In this document: in pieces, positions 13,781 to 25,800 of the stretch
Position numbering within the stretch: the stretch's first letter is position 1
How the letters are laid out: the number at the start of each line of letters is the position of its first letter
Assembly: GCA_003254905.1 (NCBI GenBank)
Contig: QANU01100881.1
Location: 62,001 to 126,000, forward strand
DNA: 64,000 nt
Origin: Nissolia schottii
Lineage: Eukaryota; Streptophyta; Magnoliopsida; Fabales; Fabaceae
Reading direction: 5' to 3'
Made by a program: the position numbers and the translations under genes
The notes under the pieces: model-generated
Told to the model about the DNA's origin: nothing
Database searches by the model: none
What the model saw: only the letters and a program-made list of their open reading frames with translations

Positions 13781-16240
13781 TATCATCGATGTTTTGAGAT
13801 AGAAAATTCGTTTTAGCACGACAACGAAATTCGTGCATATATCATGGCAATTTTGATTGGTTATCAATCCATATTTTTCGCTTTATTTCTGCATTGATGC
13901 TATATGGACTAACAGATTGATGCAAGAAAATGCACGACACAATTTTTAGTCAGTCACAACATACTTACAGAAATAAAGGAATAGAGAAGAATGGACCACA
14001 TGACATCGTGCATTTTGCAAGAAAAGTTTTTTGGACTAAAAATCTTTTATCTTATTTTTGTCTTCCCTCTTTCTTTCTGATGATGATCAATGATTTAAAT
14101 CATTTTGATAAAAAAAACAAGTTTAAATACATAAGAATGAAGATGAGAAAGATGAGAGATGGGTTCTTAAGCTTGCTTTGAGATTGGAGGAAGGAAAATG
14201 AATGAAAGGAAGTGAAAATGGGGTCTATGAGAGTTGGATTGTGAGAGGTGAACAACCTTGCCTTCTAATCCAAGCCCTTGTGTGTGTGGTTTGATCTATG
14301 ATGATTGAGAACCAATCAGTTTTTGCATACGCCCTCTGGCGCGGGTGAGGGCGTGTTTTTGGTTTGCAGCAATGGCTATGGTGTATGTGTGTATTTTCTC
14401 TAGTTTTTCCTCTATTCTTCTTGCTTGTTCAGTTGTGTCCCCCTTTTTCTGACCCCCCCTTCCTTAAATCTTGTCTTTCTCTCTTTCTTTTCCTTATTTT
14501 TTTCCCTCTTTCCTCAGATTCCTCCTGCTTCCTCGGACTCCCTGCTGGATGCGTCACTTTCAGGGGCTGCAGGTCAAGGCCTTGGCTGCCTGGAACCTTG
14601 TGCCTGCAGCCCAACCAACTCATGTCCCTTTCACCTCTGCCCAATGCACCCTCTTTCACTCAAATCCTAGTACAAACAAAACCTTCTTTCTGTCCCATCC
14701 CCTAGGCCATTAGAAAAGGCCCTAGAAATGTGCAAGAGAGTTGTATTCTATTTACTCCCTCAGTAGGTCATCAGATGACGCATCAGATACGCCCTAAGAC
14801 CTATCTGAGGGCTTCTGCTATTGTTGTTGCCAGCCCATGTGCGGGGGTGTATTTTTTGGTTGGTTCTCAAGGCTCCATAGCTAGCCAAAAGGCCTTGGAA
14901 TGGGTCTCATGACATCTTTGGGATGTGGGGCAAGGTCCAAAGCCCTCCAATCCATAACCTCTCATAGTTTCCCTTTTTGTCTCATTATAGATATGTCCGG
15001 GGCATATCTCTTGGCACCACCCTTTGTCGAGCCCTTGATATCTATACTAGAGACAAGTGTTTATGTATTTAATATTCCTAATGCTATTTTAAATACATGC
15101 GTTACAAAAGGGTCTATGTCATAATCCCCCTTGCACATGGAGGATGCTGCCAAGTATTCTTCATGTACAAAACATTCGTGGACCTTTTTGGTGAAGGGCG
15201 TCTTTGCTTATCCACTTTACTTGCTTGTCTCACTGCCTTCTGTCAGTACCTGCTTATGTCAGTAACAATATTTGAATTTTAGGTTAGTCAACAGTGTAAA
15301 CATAATGAGGGAATAGATTCCCTGACATAGCCCCAAGGGCGTCTTTTCTCTGATGTGCTCTATTTGTTCTTGGCCAACCTGTACTTTTTACTGCATGCAA
15401 TTTGTTACTAGAGAAATATCATATAACATTTCAAAGTAGAGTATAAATTGATAAAGATATAGTTACAAACTTTTTCTCAAACTAAAATTCTATCATTGGG
15501 CTGAAATCAGTTATTCATGCTTTTATGGTTATTTATTTCACTATTAAGAGTGTAGAGCTCAAAGTCTATATACTTTGTGTACTTTCCCTTTCAGTCGGAG
15601 GTGAGTTACACGTCTGGTAGACTTTCTACTCCTTTCCTTTTTGAATTGGATTAAGCTTGTGTCTGTAGACTTTATACTCTTTCAATCGATTATGAATTCT
15701 ATACTCTGAAGGCTTGTATTTTCCTGAGTGGTTGTCTACAGACTATACATTCTTTCCATTTTCAATTGGATATAAGTTACATGTCTTTTAGACTTTCTAT
15801 TCTTTTCCTTTTGAGTGAGATTCAACTTGTATCTCAAAGACTTTGAGCTCTTTCTCTTGATACATTCATCATTCAAGAGGTCATACAACCTTGGGGAGGG
15901 CGTCTCTGCCGACCGCTACCCTTTTTATGAAAAACCAATAAATCATACAAATTTGGGGATGATGTCTCTGCCGTCCATTTCCCCTTCTTGTCTCTCCTTT
16001 TTTTTATATATAAATATATATAACGTTCAATTGGTATTATTTTGCTAAGACTTAGGTTCTTTTGTTAAGGTTTTCTTTTGATAACTTTAATTGACCATGA
16101 TTTTGATTCAAAGCATTTAAAAACCTTTTGAAAAACTTTATGCTAAAAGAAATTATGCTAAACGAGTTTTTCATGGAGCATATAACTTGAATATAATATC
16201 ACAAAGGTTTTTCGTTAAGGGTATATAGTGAATAAATGGT
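13781..16240. other. Repetitive intergenic DNA, unclassified
   Basis: No gene is supported. Words such as 'acgccct', 'gagggcgt' and 'agggcgtctttg' recur between 14330 and 15350, suggesting decayed LTR or other repeat sequence. At 15590-15850 there are imperfect repeats of a phrase like 'gactttctactcctttcctttt', spaced about 60-70 bp. Small open frames here show no family resemblance. Confidence 0.4.
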
Positions 16241-16262
16241 AAAATATGTTTATAAAGGCCTT

Positions 16263-17591
16263 GTAATCGATTACCTCACTTAAGGGAATCAATTACTCAC
16301 TTCTGGAAATGTTGTAATCGATTACAAGAGCATGTAATCGATTACAATTGTGCATTTTGCCAAAATGAAGTGACTTTTCAACAAGGGGTGTGTCTTTTCG
16401 AAAGTGAATCATTTTGCACAGGTTCAATGCCTATAAATACCCTTTTTGATGTAGCATTTTAGGCATGAAAAGATCAAGTACAAACTACATTTAATCATTC
16501 TTTTTCATCAATGGTTTTTCATCAAAGTTTTGTGTAATTCTAGATAGCAACCTAAGAGGGGGGTGAATTAGGTTTCTCTTGTTTTTGAGTAATTTTTTAT
16601 TCTTTAAAGATGGTGAATAGTATGAAACCCTAATTCCTAAATTGTGATCAAGACCCAACAATAAATCGAATAGATGTTAATGTTAAAGCAGCGGAAATTG
16701 TAAATTGCTGAATGTAAAAAGTGTAGGGAATAGAAAGATCACACCAGAGAATTTATCCTGGTTCACCTTCAACCACCGAAGGCTACGTCCAGTCCCCTAT
16801 TCTGATGTAAACTTGTGTTGTGTACAACCTCACAACCGAGGCACTTACACCGACAACTTCAAGAGAACACAACCGTTCCCCTGGTTACACAATGCTCTCA
16901 CCGAACACTACGGTGATAATCAGAATTTCCTCACCAAACACTATGGTGAATAACAAAACCACACCGAACACTACGGTGCCACAATTGATTCACAATTGTT
17001 GAAGAAGTAATACAATGGCTTTGCCAATCCTAAATTCAGGGTTGGAAGTTTTCCTGAATAGAAAGCACAAATGATATAACAGTTAAGGCTCAAAGGGCTT
17101 TCTTTAAGTTTTGGATTGAAACACCATTGAAATTTAATCAGAACTTTGTATCAAAGTGAGAATTGCGTTTTGGAGTTCTGTTTTTGTTCTGCATGAGTTC
17201 CAACCTTATATAAGCAGGGGTGCTTGTTCATAAACCATTGCCAATGCATACAGATGCAAAACAACACATTGTTTCATGAAAAAACACACCCATTCAAACA
17301 TGTAATCGATTAACCAAGTGTGGTAATCGATTACACACATAGAAACTGCCAATTTTCAAATTATTTGAAGTGGTAATCGATTACCATAAGTGTGTAATCG
17401 ATTACACACACGAAAATCACTTGTTTTCAAAATTCTCGAGTTGGTAATCAATTACAGCAAGTTGGTAATCGATTACTCATGCAGAAAATGTTATATTTTC
17501 ACATTTTTGATGCTGGTGATCGATTACTGAAACCCTGTAATCGATTACTGAACTACTGGTAATCAATTACTAAAATCCAGTAATCTATTAC
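16263..17591. repeat. Dispersed array of the palindrome GTAATCGATTAC
   Basis: Perfect copies at 16263, 16313, 16334, 17323, 17373, 17394, 17465 and 17537, with one- or two-base variants at about 17302, 17443, 17515, 17559 and 17580. The word is its own reverse complement. Spacing is irregular, with pairs about 21 bp apart inside units of about 70 bp. Confidence 0.85.
16899..16978. repeat. Three copies of a 17-bp imperfect stem-loop word
   Basis: CACCGAACACTACGGTG occurs at 16899-16915 and 16962-16978, with a variant, CACCAAACACTATGGTG, at 16932-16948, about 31 bp apart. Each copy can pair CACCG with CGGTG around a short loop. Confidence 0.8.
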
Positions 17592-18392
17592 TAACACAGC
17601 AAAGTGTTTTCCAAGTGTTGCAAACCCTAGAGAAGTGTTGCTAAATGATTTTAGGATTTTAGCATAAGTGTTAGACTTGTTAGAATGAAAACCTTATGAG
17701 CCATTAACCATGATATCAATAACAAGTGCTAACTATTAAACTCTAAGGTAAAAACACTTGAACCTTCAATATGATGATCGGTTGATCGTTGCAATTCATC
17801 GGTTGTGTCTTTGCCTTTTTCTTGCTTTTTGTTGACGCGAGTTGTCTTCATCAAAACCAAGCCATCAATAGTCAGAGAAAGAATCTTCTTCACATTTTGG
17901 GCCAAAATGAGTTTTCATTTGAAAAACTTCATAGTTCTTCAACTTGTATAATCTCCTCTATCTAAGAGTGATTCTATTCCTTCTCTCGTATTTCTAAATC
18001 ATTGTAAGAGGGTGAGACATCTGTCAAATGAATTTAGAGTGAGAAATGTCTTGTTCTTGAGTGACTTGAACTTAAGGGTGAAGGATCATAAGAAGTGAAA
18101 GCACTCAAATGTTGTAAAGGTTTTCCAAACACCTATAATGATAGGATCTATTTGAAAAACTCAAACAGATTGCTTGGGGATTGGGGGTAGGGCATAGGGG
18201 GTGATCGAACTAGGATAAATTTACGAGTTTGCTTTTTTCTACTCTTACTCTTTACTTCATTGCAAGTTAATTTATCATCTTAATCATGAATATGGTTCTT
18301 CCAAATTATATTTAATAAATCCATAATGCTTGCTTCATTGTTAATTTATTTTGCTACATATAATATCTGAATGCATGAAAGTGCATAAATTT

Positions 18393-19010
18393 TCAAAGTT
18401 GGATATAAATTTTCAAAGTTGGATTAAGTTTTGAAACACCCAATTCACCTCCCTCTTGGGTGTTGGTTTCCATGGCTAACATGTTGATGGTAACCTTCAT
18501 ACGGAAGGAACTCCTTAGAATTTTACCATCCACCATTGGGCCCTCCACTTCCATGAGCCTGCCAATATGATCACCAATTTGTTTCGCAGATTTGCCATTT
18601 AGTACTTTGAGGGGGATGCCGTGGGCTTGAACCCAGATCGGTAGTAAGTTGTATGTAACCTCACTGATTGGAATTGAAGGCTGATGAGGCGTTCCATAAT
18701 GTTCCAAGGGCTATTCTCCATGATTTTCTTAGCTATATCTTCCTTCGCAAAGTTGAATAAAAAGCAGTTAGGGTTCATGTCTGTTATGGAGAAGTTTGTT
18801 GGGTTACCCCAAGCGTTGGATAGTTTTCACAACTCTCATGTTGAGAACTTTCTCAAAGATGATTTTCCCAACTAGGGAGGTAGTGGCTATTGGGTTAACA
18901 CAGCCCTCGATATCCTCTAGGGGAATAATATCCCTTTCAAAGGGAATCTTGCAGTTGAGGTCGTTCATCATTTCGTGGATAGAGGTATAAGCTTGAGACT
19001 GGTCACCCAT
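18393..19010 (-). pseudogene. LINE ORF1 remnant with DUF4283-like domain
   Basis: On the minus strand, from 19010 a frame begins MGDQSQAYTSIHEMMNDLN and contains SLVGKIIFEKVLNMRVVKTI. After a frame break, a second frame (18707-18393) contains LPIWVQAHGIPLKVLNGKSA, then IGDHIGRLMEVEG and ILRSSFRMKVTINM. This order resembles the DUF4283 region of plant LINE first open reading frames and related retroelement-derived proteins. The frame change and the absence of a following endonuclease/reverse transcriptase show it is a dead fragment. Confidence 0.7.
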
Positions 19011-19878
19011 GGTGGGGCCAAAGGGAGGGCAAATGTGGGAAGGAAGGAGAGGGTGAGTCTAGGTTCAATGTAGGGGAAGTTGATAGGGAAGTAGAGGTTG
19101 TAAGGTAGGGATGATGGCGGGGAAAGGATGGGAAGAAGTGTGTAAGGGAGGAAGAAGGTATGTGGGGGATTGGGCGGTGAGAAGGGTGGTAATCATGGGA
19201 GGTAGAGGAACAAAGATGGGAGGATAGGAAAATTTAGTCAAAACGGAGGGATGATTATCTCAAATATAGAGAGAATTTCTTGTTGAACGGGGGAACTTTT
19301 CTTAGAGGAGAAAATTTTCTTTTGTGCAATGCTTCATTTAGCTTTCTTTTTGTATAATGTCCTGTTTCTTTTGTATAAAGATGGGAGGATAGGAAGATTA
19401 AGTTAAAATGGAGGGGTTGAAATCCCAAAGATAAAGAAAATTTTCTGTTGAAAGGGGGAACGCCTACTCGAGGGATTTTTTTATTTATTTACTTTGCAGG
19501 TTTCAACCGGCAAAGTTCAGCAGGCTCAGGTTACAGTGCCTGGACCACTGGGCCCCATCAACAACTAAAACTCCTTTTTTAAAAATAATAATATTTTACG
19601 CGCTAAATTCTAGTGTCCAAGCGGACCATATGTTTCTCTTTTGCATTGGCATATAGAATGGGCCCAAGGCCCAAAGTCCATATGACAACGGTTGGGGTTC
19701 GGTAACAAAAATTCGGTTTACGTGATTTCGGGTACAGTCAGCATTTTCTCCCGTTGAAAAGTTGGCGGTCTGCCTTATCATCAAAGAGCATCACCCACCT
19801 GAGGACACCCTTTCAGTGAACACTCTCATAACTTCACTCCCTCACACTCTCAAATTCAAATCTCAGATACATGCATTC
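19011..19878. promoter_or_regulatory. Upstream region of PTAC3
   Basis: G-rich degenerate sequence at 19020-19490, with two near-copies of a phrase around 'gggaggataggaa' and 'gaaaattttct', gives way to the probable promoter and leader at about 19500-19878. An in-frame ATG at 19762 could extend the PTAC3 protein by 39 residues. No clear TATA box was chosen. Confidence 0.4.
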
Positions 19879-22800
19879 ATGTCCACCGTTCTCTTCCCTT
19901 GCAATTACACTCACGGTTACGGCTACAACCGTGTGCCATTCAGGTTCAACCGCATATCTCCCCGAACCGTAACCGTTCGCGCGGCGGTTTCAGCTCCGGA
20001 GAAGCGAACTAGAAGGAAGAAGCCGGCGAAGGACGGCGGCGGCGGAGACGACGTCGACTCTGCGCTCGAGCATGGCCTCCGCTTTACCTTCATGGAGGAG
20101 CTCATGGACCGAGCAAGGAACCGCGACTCCACCGGCGTCTCCGGAATCATCTACGACATGGTCGCCGCCGGCCTCAAACCTGGCCCGAGGTCCTTCCACG
20201 CCTTGGTGGTTTCTCACGCCCTCAACGGCAACGAACAAGCAGCGGTACAGCTTTCTCTTTTTTCTCTCTTTCACATTCGAAAAACCGTTGGTTTCTTCTT
20301 CGATTCGGAATCTGAATAATTGAGTTACCGAAATCGCAGATGGAATCGCTGAGGAGAGAGCTTGGTGCGGGGCTTCGACCTGTTCACGAGACGTTCGTGG
20401 CGATGATTAGGTTGTTTGGGTCTAAAGGGAGTGCCACTAGGGGTCTTGAAATACTTGCGGCCATGGAATATTTTGATTATGATGTTCGGCAAGCTTGGAT
20501 TATTCTTATTGGTATATCATTATCATTGACATACCCCTGCCCATTACTCTTTTTTTGTTTTTTGGTTATTATCATATAGTATTTGTTTTGGAATTTTATG
20601 AACTTAGATTTTAATGAATTGTCTATGGACTATGGTTTATGTTAGGACATAATGTCGTTTGATTCATGTACTCTATTCAGTCAGTGAGACAAGACTTGGT
20701 AGTTGTTGTATTTGTTTTGGTTGGTCTTACTAGTTTATAATGTGTTCTGTTCCTTGGCTTGGCATCAGAGGAACTTGTGAGGAACAAGCATTTGGAAGAT
20801 GCCAACCAAGTGTTCTTTGATGGTGCCAAAGGTGGACTTAGAGCTACTGATGAGGTTTATGATCTTCTAATCGAGGAAGACTGTAAGGCCGGGGATCATT
20901 CTAATGCCTTAGATATTGCCTACGAGATGGAGGCGGCTGGCCGGATGGCGACCACTTTTCATTTCAATTGTCTGCTCAGTGTGCAGGTCACCTTCCTCAA
21001 TCACTAGTTTTTGTCAATAAACTAGGTAATAGATGTGTAAGAAGACTTTTAAGATAAGTTCCATCCGGAAAACACATCAAACCTTTGCTTCATCGTTTGT
21101 TGTTCTCTGATTGACTATATGAATCTGTCTAGGTAACTGATATGTGCTATTTCACTTTTACTTGTTTAAGGCAAACAATGCTGTGTTAACCATTAAAATT
21201 TCAATTTCCCTAGGAAAAGCAGATTATGAGCTTGTTTGATCTTGACATGTCTGTTTTGCATTATATATTATGTTGCTATTCTTTAATATTGCTTTCTTCA
21301 ATTAATTAGGCTACCTGCGGAATACCTGAAATAGCTTTTGCAACATTTGAGAACATGGAATATGGAGAAGGTTTGCACTCCACATCTCCCTTTTCTCTTT
21401 CCCTTTCTTCTTTTGCTGTCACTTGTATTTGTTTACTCATGATGTCATTTACCATTTGTGGTATGCATGGTTTCTATTTCTTGTAGTTATATTTGTGTCA
21501 AACTCATGTTTTCAACTTGTATGGTCATTTTTCCTTTTCCTGTTTTTTCTGTGTTTTTTGGGGGGTTATTGGTGCAGTGCAGTTGCCTCGTTCTGAATTG
21601 CTAGGCCTCTTTCTTCATTTTTAACTTGGAAAGTGAAATTATCCTTAATTCTTTACATAACAGATTATATGAAGCCTGATACAGAGACATACAATTGGGT
21701 TATTCAGGCATATACTAGAGCTGAATCTTATGACAGGTTAGTCTATTTTATGTACATGGTATGTGCATAATTGTCATACGACTCTGCTATTGCATTATAA
21801 CCTTTTTTTAGTGGTTTAACATTGTTACTCTTTCCTCAGTCTAGGGTTTACAAAATATAAGGAATGAGGAATCAAGTAGGCTTTTCAAATTTTCCATTTC
21901 CAGGACTTCTTTATATATCTTTTATTGCATATAAAATATTATTTGGATCTATCTATTCTCTCTTTTCTGTGTTTTGATTTATCCACGGTTCACATTTTCA
22001 TTTTATCTATGATTTCTCTCACTCCTCGAAGTTCTTTTGCTTTGATTTAAATAATTGCAAGGTCTTCCATTGGCTTTCTTAAATTGAATATTCCCTGGAT
22101 TGACTTATCTTTGCTACGATGTGATCATCAACTTGTTTTTATGTGGCTTATAGAGTACAAGATGTTGCTGAGTTACTTGGCATGATGGTTGAACATCACA
22201 AGCGCATACAGCCAAATGTGAAGACCCACGCGTAAGATACATGATATTTATTTTCATTGTAAAATATTGTATGTCATTACTTGACTTGTTGAATTTTTTT
22301 GTTTTTGAACAAAGCGCCTAATTATTTGATTTTATTTGTCTATCATTTGGCTTTTTCACACACACACGCACACACATATTGTTATAATAAGCTGAAGTTT
22401 GCTGTAAGACCTGTCACAGAACAACAGATTGCAGCAAAGAAGCTTTAGTATGTGAGTCCGTGTCTATGATGTATGGGTACTCTTAAATGGTTGCCATAAC
22501 CATATTGGCTATGCACCCGGCCAATATTTTATTTTGTAGATTTTGCTATCAAATTCTTTTGGTAGATTTTGACCAATTAATGCAATGAACCGATATTACT
22601 CAAAAACAAACCAGTTCTTAAAAAACATGAAGATTTGCAACTACACTACTTGGTTTGCTGCCAAATGAAACAATTCAAACCATTAAAATTTACCTTGAAA
22701 CAACAATGAGCTGAGTACCTTAGAGAAGCCATAAACACGATTCTTTGGCATAACAATTGTTTGGATTAGGAGACCCCCTTAAAATATTGGCATTCTTCTC

Positions 22801-25800
22801 CAACCAAGTACACTTGCAAACCAGAACCACAAAACCAGCACCGTGCCACTAAATCACGGCATCGTTGTTTATGGCAAAAAAACAAAAACCTGGAGTGTAA
22901 ATACAGAAGGTCATAAGTCATTTGAAATCCTGGTTATGTATATATTTGAGTGATACCCCCTATGCAAGAACTTTAGTTTGCACTAACTACTAAGGATCCG
23001 TTTGTTTTAAATTCTTCCCAATAGAAAAGGAAGACTTTCTGAGAAACTGTTAGTAGAAGCAACTCTATTAGTTACTTTTACTAGAGTGCCTAAGGAAGGC
23101 CAAATTCTTCATTTTCCAATTTAAATCAAACAAACACTAAGTGATCTCCACTCACCCTTGTGTAAATTGTTTTAGGTATTATATGCTATTCTTTAGTACA
23201 AGTTTTTCCTATATTTTTGAATGATCCATGAATTATTAGGAAAACTGAGTAATGGCTTTTGTGTTCTTCTTGGGACCTGATAATTAAGATGGTTTAGTTA
23301 GATCATCCTCTTGACCTCATTAGCCGATACTTTCTCTGCAGACTGTTAGTAGAGTGTTTTACCAAGTACTGTGTTGTACGAGAAGCTATTAGGCATTTCC
23401 GTGCCCTTAAAAACTTTGAAGGCGGTACAAAAGTTCTACATAATGAAGGGAACTATGGAGATCCACTTTCCTTGTATCTTCGGGCTTTATGTCGGGAAGG
23501 TATGCATGCATATAGTAGTTATGCCTTTTTAGTTTTCCCATTCTTAGAGGTGTTGTTTTTACTCTTGAAAGAATTTAAAATCTCAACTGATATTCTGTAT
23601 AAAATGTTAGTAGATCTGAGCCATGCATTCTACAGTTGTAATGAAATTTCAGCGATAAGAATAATTTTCAGTGTATTTGTTGATAAGTAATCTGCCATGC
23701 CGTTGTATGTAGAAGAAAGATCTGGCCCCATAAAATATGATCATTTCCTTAGAAGTTGTTTGTTTATACTTATTAACTGCATACAATCATCATGGCGAAA
23801 TATTGTCTATGGAGTTCAAAATATTGTTTTCCAAAGTTGTTTATAGAAATGTATGAACAAAATTGTTCCTAATGCTTTGCCTGAACCTGGTAGTTGTTTA
23901 TAAATTCAGGAAGGATAGTTGAAATGCTTGAAGCTTTAGAAGTTATGGCCAAAGAGAACCAGCCAATCCCACCACGGGCAATGATCTTGAGCAGAAAATA
24001 CCGAACATTAGTGAGCTCATGGATTGAACCTTTACAAGAGGAGGCTGAACTTGGCTATGAGATTGATTACATTGCTAGGTATTGTTTGTATTTCGTTATT
24101 TATTTTATATATGATTGTGTGTGTGTGTGTGTATCTTCATTCTCGGCTACAACGCTGAATCCCAACTTGAAATTATTGTAATAAATTGAGTTCTTTTTTT
24201 TTAAGAAAAAAATGCCGCCTCATCTCCATTTTTATGCTATCCAAGTGTGCATACCAAACTCATGTCATTTTACCTCTTGATGGTATAAATTTTTCCAGTG
24301 CTTTCATGCTTGTGCTTAGCCCCCTCTGCCCACCAGAGGCAACCTAATATTCTGAAATCCTCGTAGTTCCTAGTATTGGCAAATTAAGCAATCAATGTTT
24401 AAATAATGGTGATGGTATCAAGAAACTCCTATAATTTTAGTTGGGAAAATTTATAGCTTTTTCTTTTTGGTTTCTTTCTTTCTATTGAATGCTGGCATGT
24501 GCTAGCAAATAGCAATAATCTGGTAAATGATAGTTCATGATATTTTTGTTAAGTTGTTCCTTTCTAAATGAATCAAGCTTGTGCTAATAATGACCTAATA
24601 CATTTCAATATATTGATTTATTTTTTTTAATGTGTTGATTTGTATTAATTGAAACAGATATGTTGAAGAGGGAGGCCTAACCGGAGAGCGCAAGAGGTGG
24701 GTGCCTCGAAGGGGTAAAACACCTCTAGATCCTGATGCTGATGGATTTATATATTCAAACCCAATAGAGACCTCCTTCAAACAAAGATGTCTCGAGGAGG
24801 TGAAGTTGTACCATAAGAAGCTTTTGAAGACCTTGCAGAATGAGGGACTTGCGGCTTTAGGGGATGGTGCATCTGAATCTGATTATATTAGAGTACAGGA
24901 AAGGCTAAAGAAAATCATTAAGGGGCCTGTGCAGAATGTTTTAAAGCCTAAGGCTGCTAGTAAAATGATTGTGTCTGAATTGAAGGAAGAACTAGAAGCA
25001 CAAGGTTTACCTACTGATGGAACTAGAAATGTTCTTTACCAGCGTGTACAGAAAGCAAGGAGAATAAATCGATCTCGTGGTCGGCCCCTTTGGGTTCCTC
25101 CTGTTGAAGAGGAGGAAGAAGAGGTTGATTCTTCATCTGTTCTATTTAAATGCCTTTCTATCTCCCCCATCTTGATCTTTAATATGTAATGCCTAAACTT
25201 AAATATGATTCATGTTCTAGGTGGATGAAGAGCTGGATGCACTAATTTCACGAATAAAGCTGGAGGAAGGAAATACAGAGTTCTGGAAACGTCGATTCTT
25301 AGGAGAAGGCATAGATAGTATTCGTGGAAAGCCAACAGATGCAGATAAATCAGAGTCACTTGAAGTTCCAGATGATGTTGATGATGTAGAAGACGCTGCA
25401 AAGGATGTCGAAGATGATGAAGCAGATGATGATGATGAGGAAGTAGAACAGGCAGAAGAGGAATTAGAAGTAGAAGTAGAACCCTCAGACAACCAAGATG
25501 TAGACAGGGTAAAGGAAAAGGAAGTTGAAGCTAAAAGGCCCCTTCAAATGATTGGAGTCCAGTTGCTGAAAGATTCGGACCTACCTACAACCACATCTAA
25601 GAAGTTCAAAAAATCATCTGCTCGGTTGCAGGTTGAGGTAAGAAAATCCCATGATGTTTTGGCTTTTTTTAGTTAGGAAGGGAGCGCGTACACGGGGGGT
25701 GGGGTGGGGTTGTGGTTGGGTTCTGCAACCTCTTGAGAGTTGAGACAATTTAGGCAAAGTCTTGTTTTTTTGTTCAAAAGATCCTAAGCTTGGAAAGTAG

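Larger units (their letters stand above)
16241..18260 (+). mobile_element. Probable LTR fragment interrupted by a 1.3-kb insertion
   Basis: The flanks, about 16241-16535 and 17870-18260, look like two parts of one LTR on the + strand: an LTR-style TATA region (ctataaatac near 16430) and, after the interruption, a segment ending 'cagattgcttggggattggg', which I associate with SIRE-like copia LTRs. The middle (about 16540-17870) starts near 'cctaagaggggggtgaatta' and holds most of the GTAATCGATTAC words. Boundaries and the nested interpretation are inference; no clean target duplication was seen. Confidence 0.4.

Noticed and set aside
16263-17591. Repeated palindromes resembling a CRISPR array
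   Set aside because: Words are short, spacing is irregular, there are no cas genes, and the context is a plant nuclear genome.
25217-25492. Serine-rich minus-strand open frame
   Set aside because: Antisense image of the Asp/Glu-rich PTAC3 exon; GAT/GAA repeats read backwards give serine runs.
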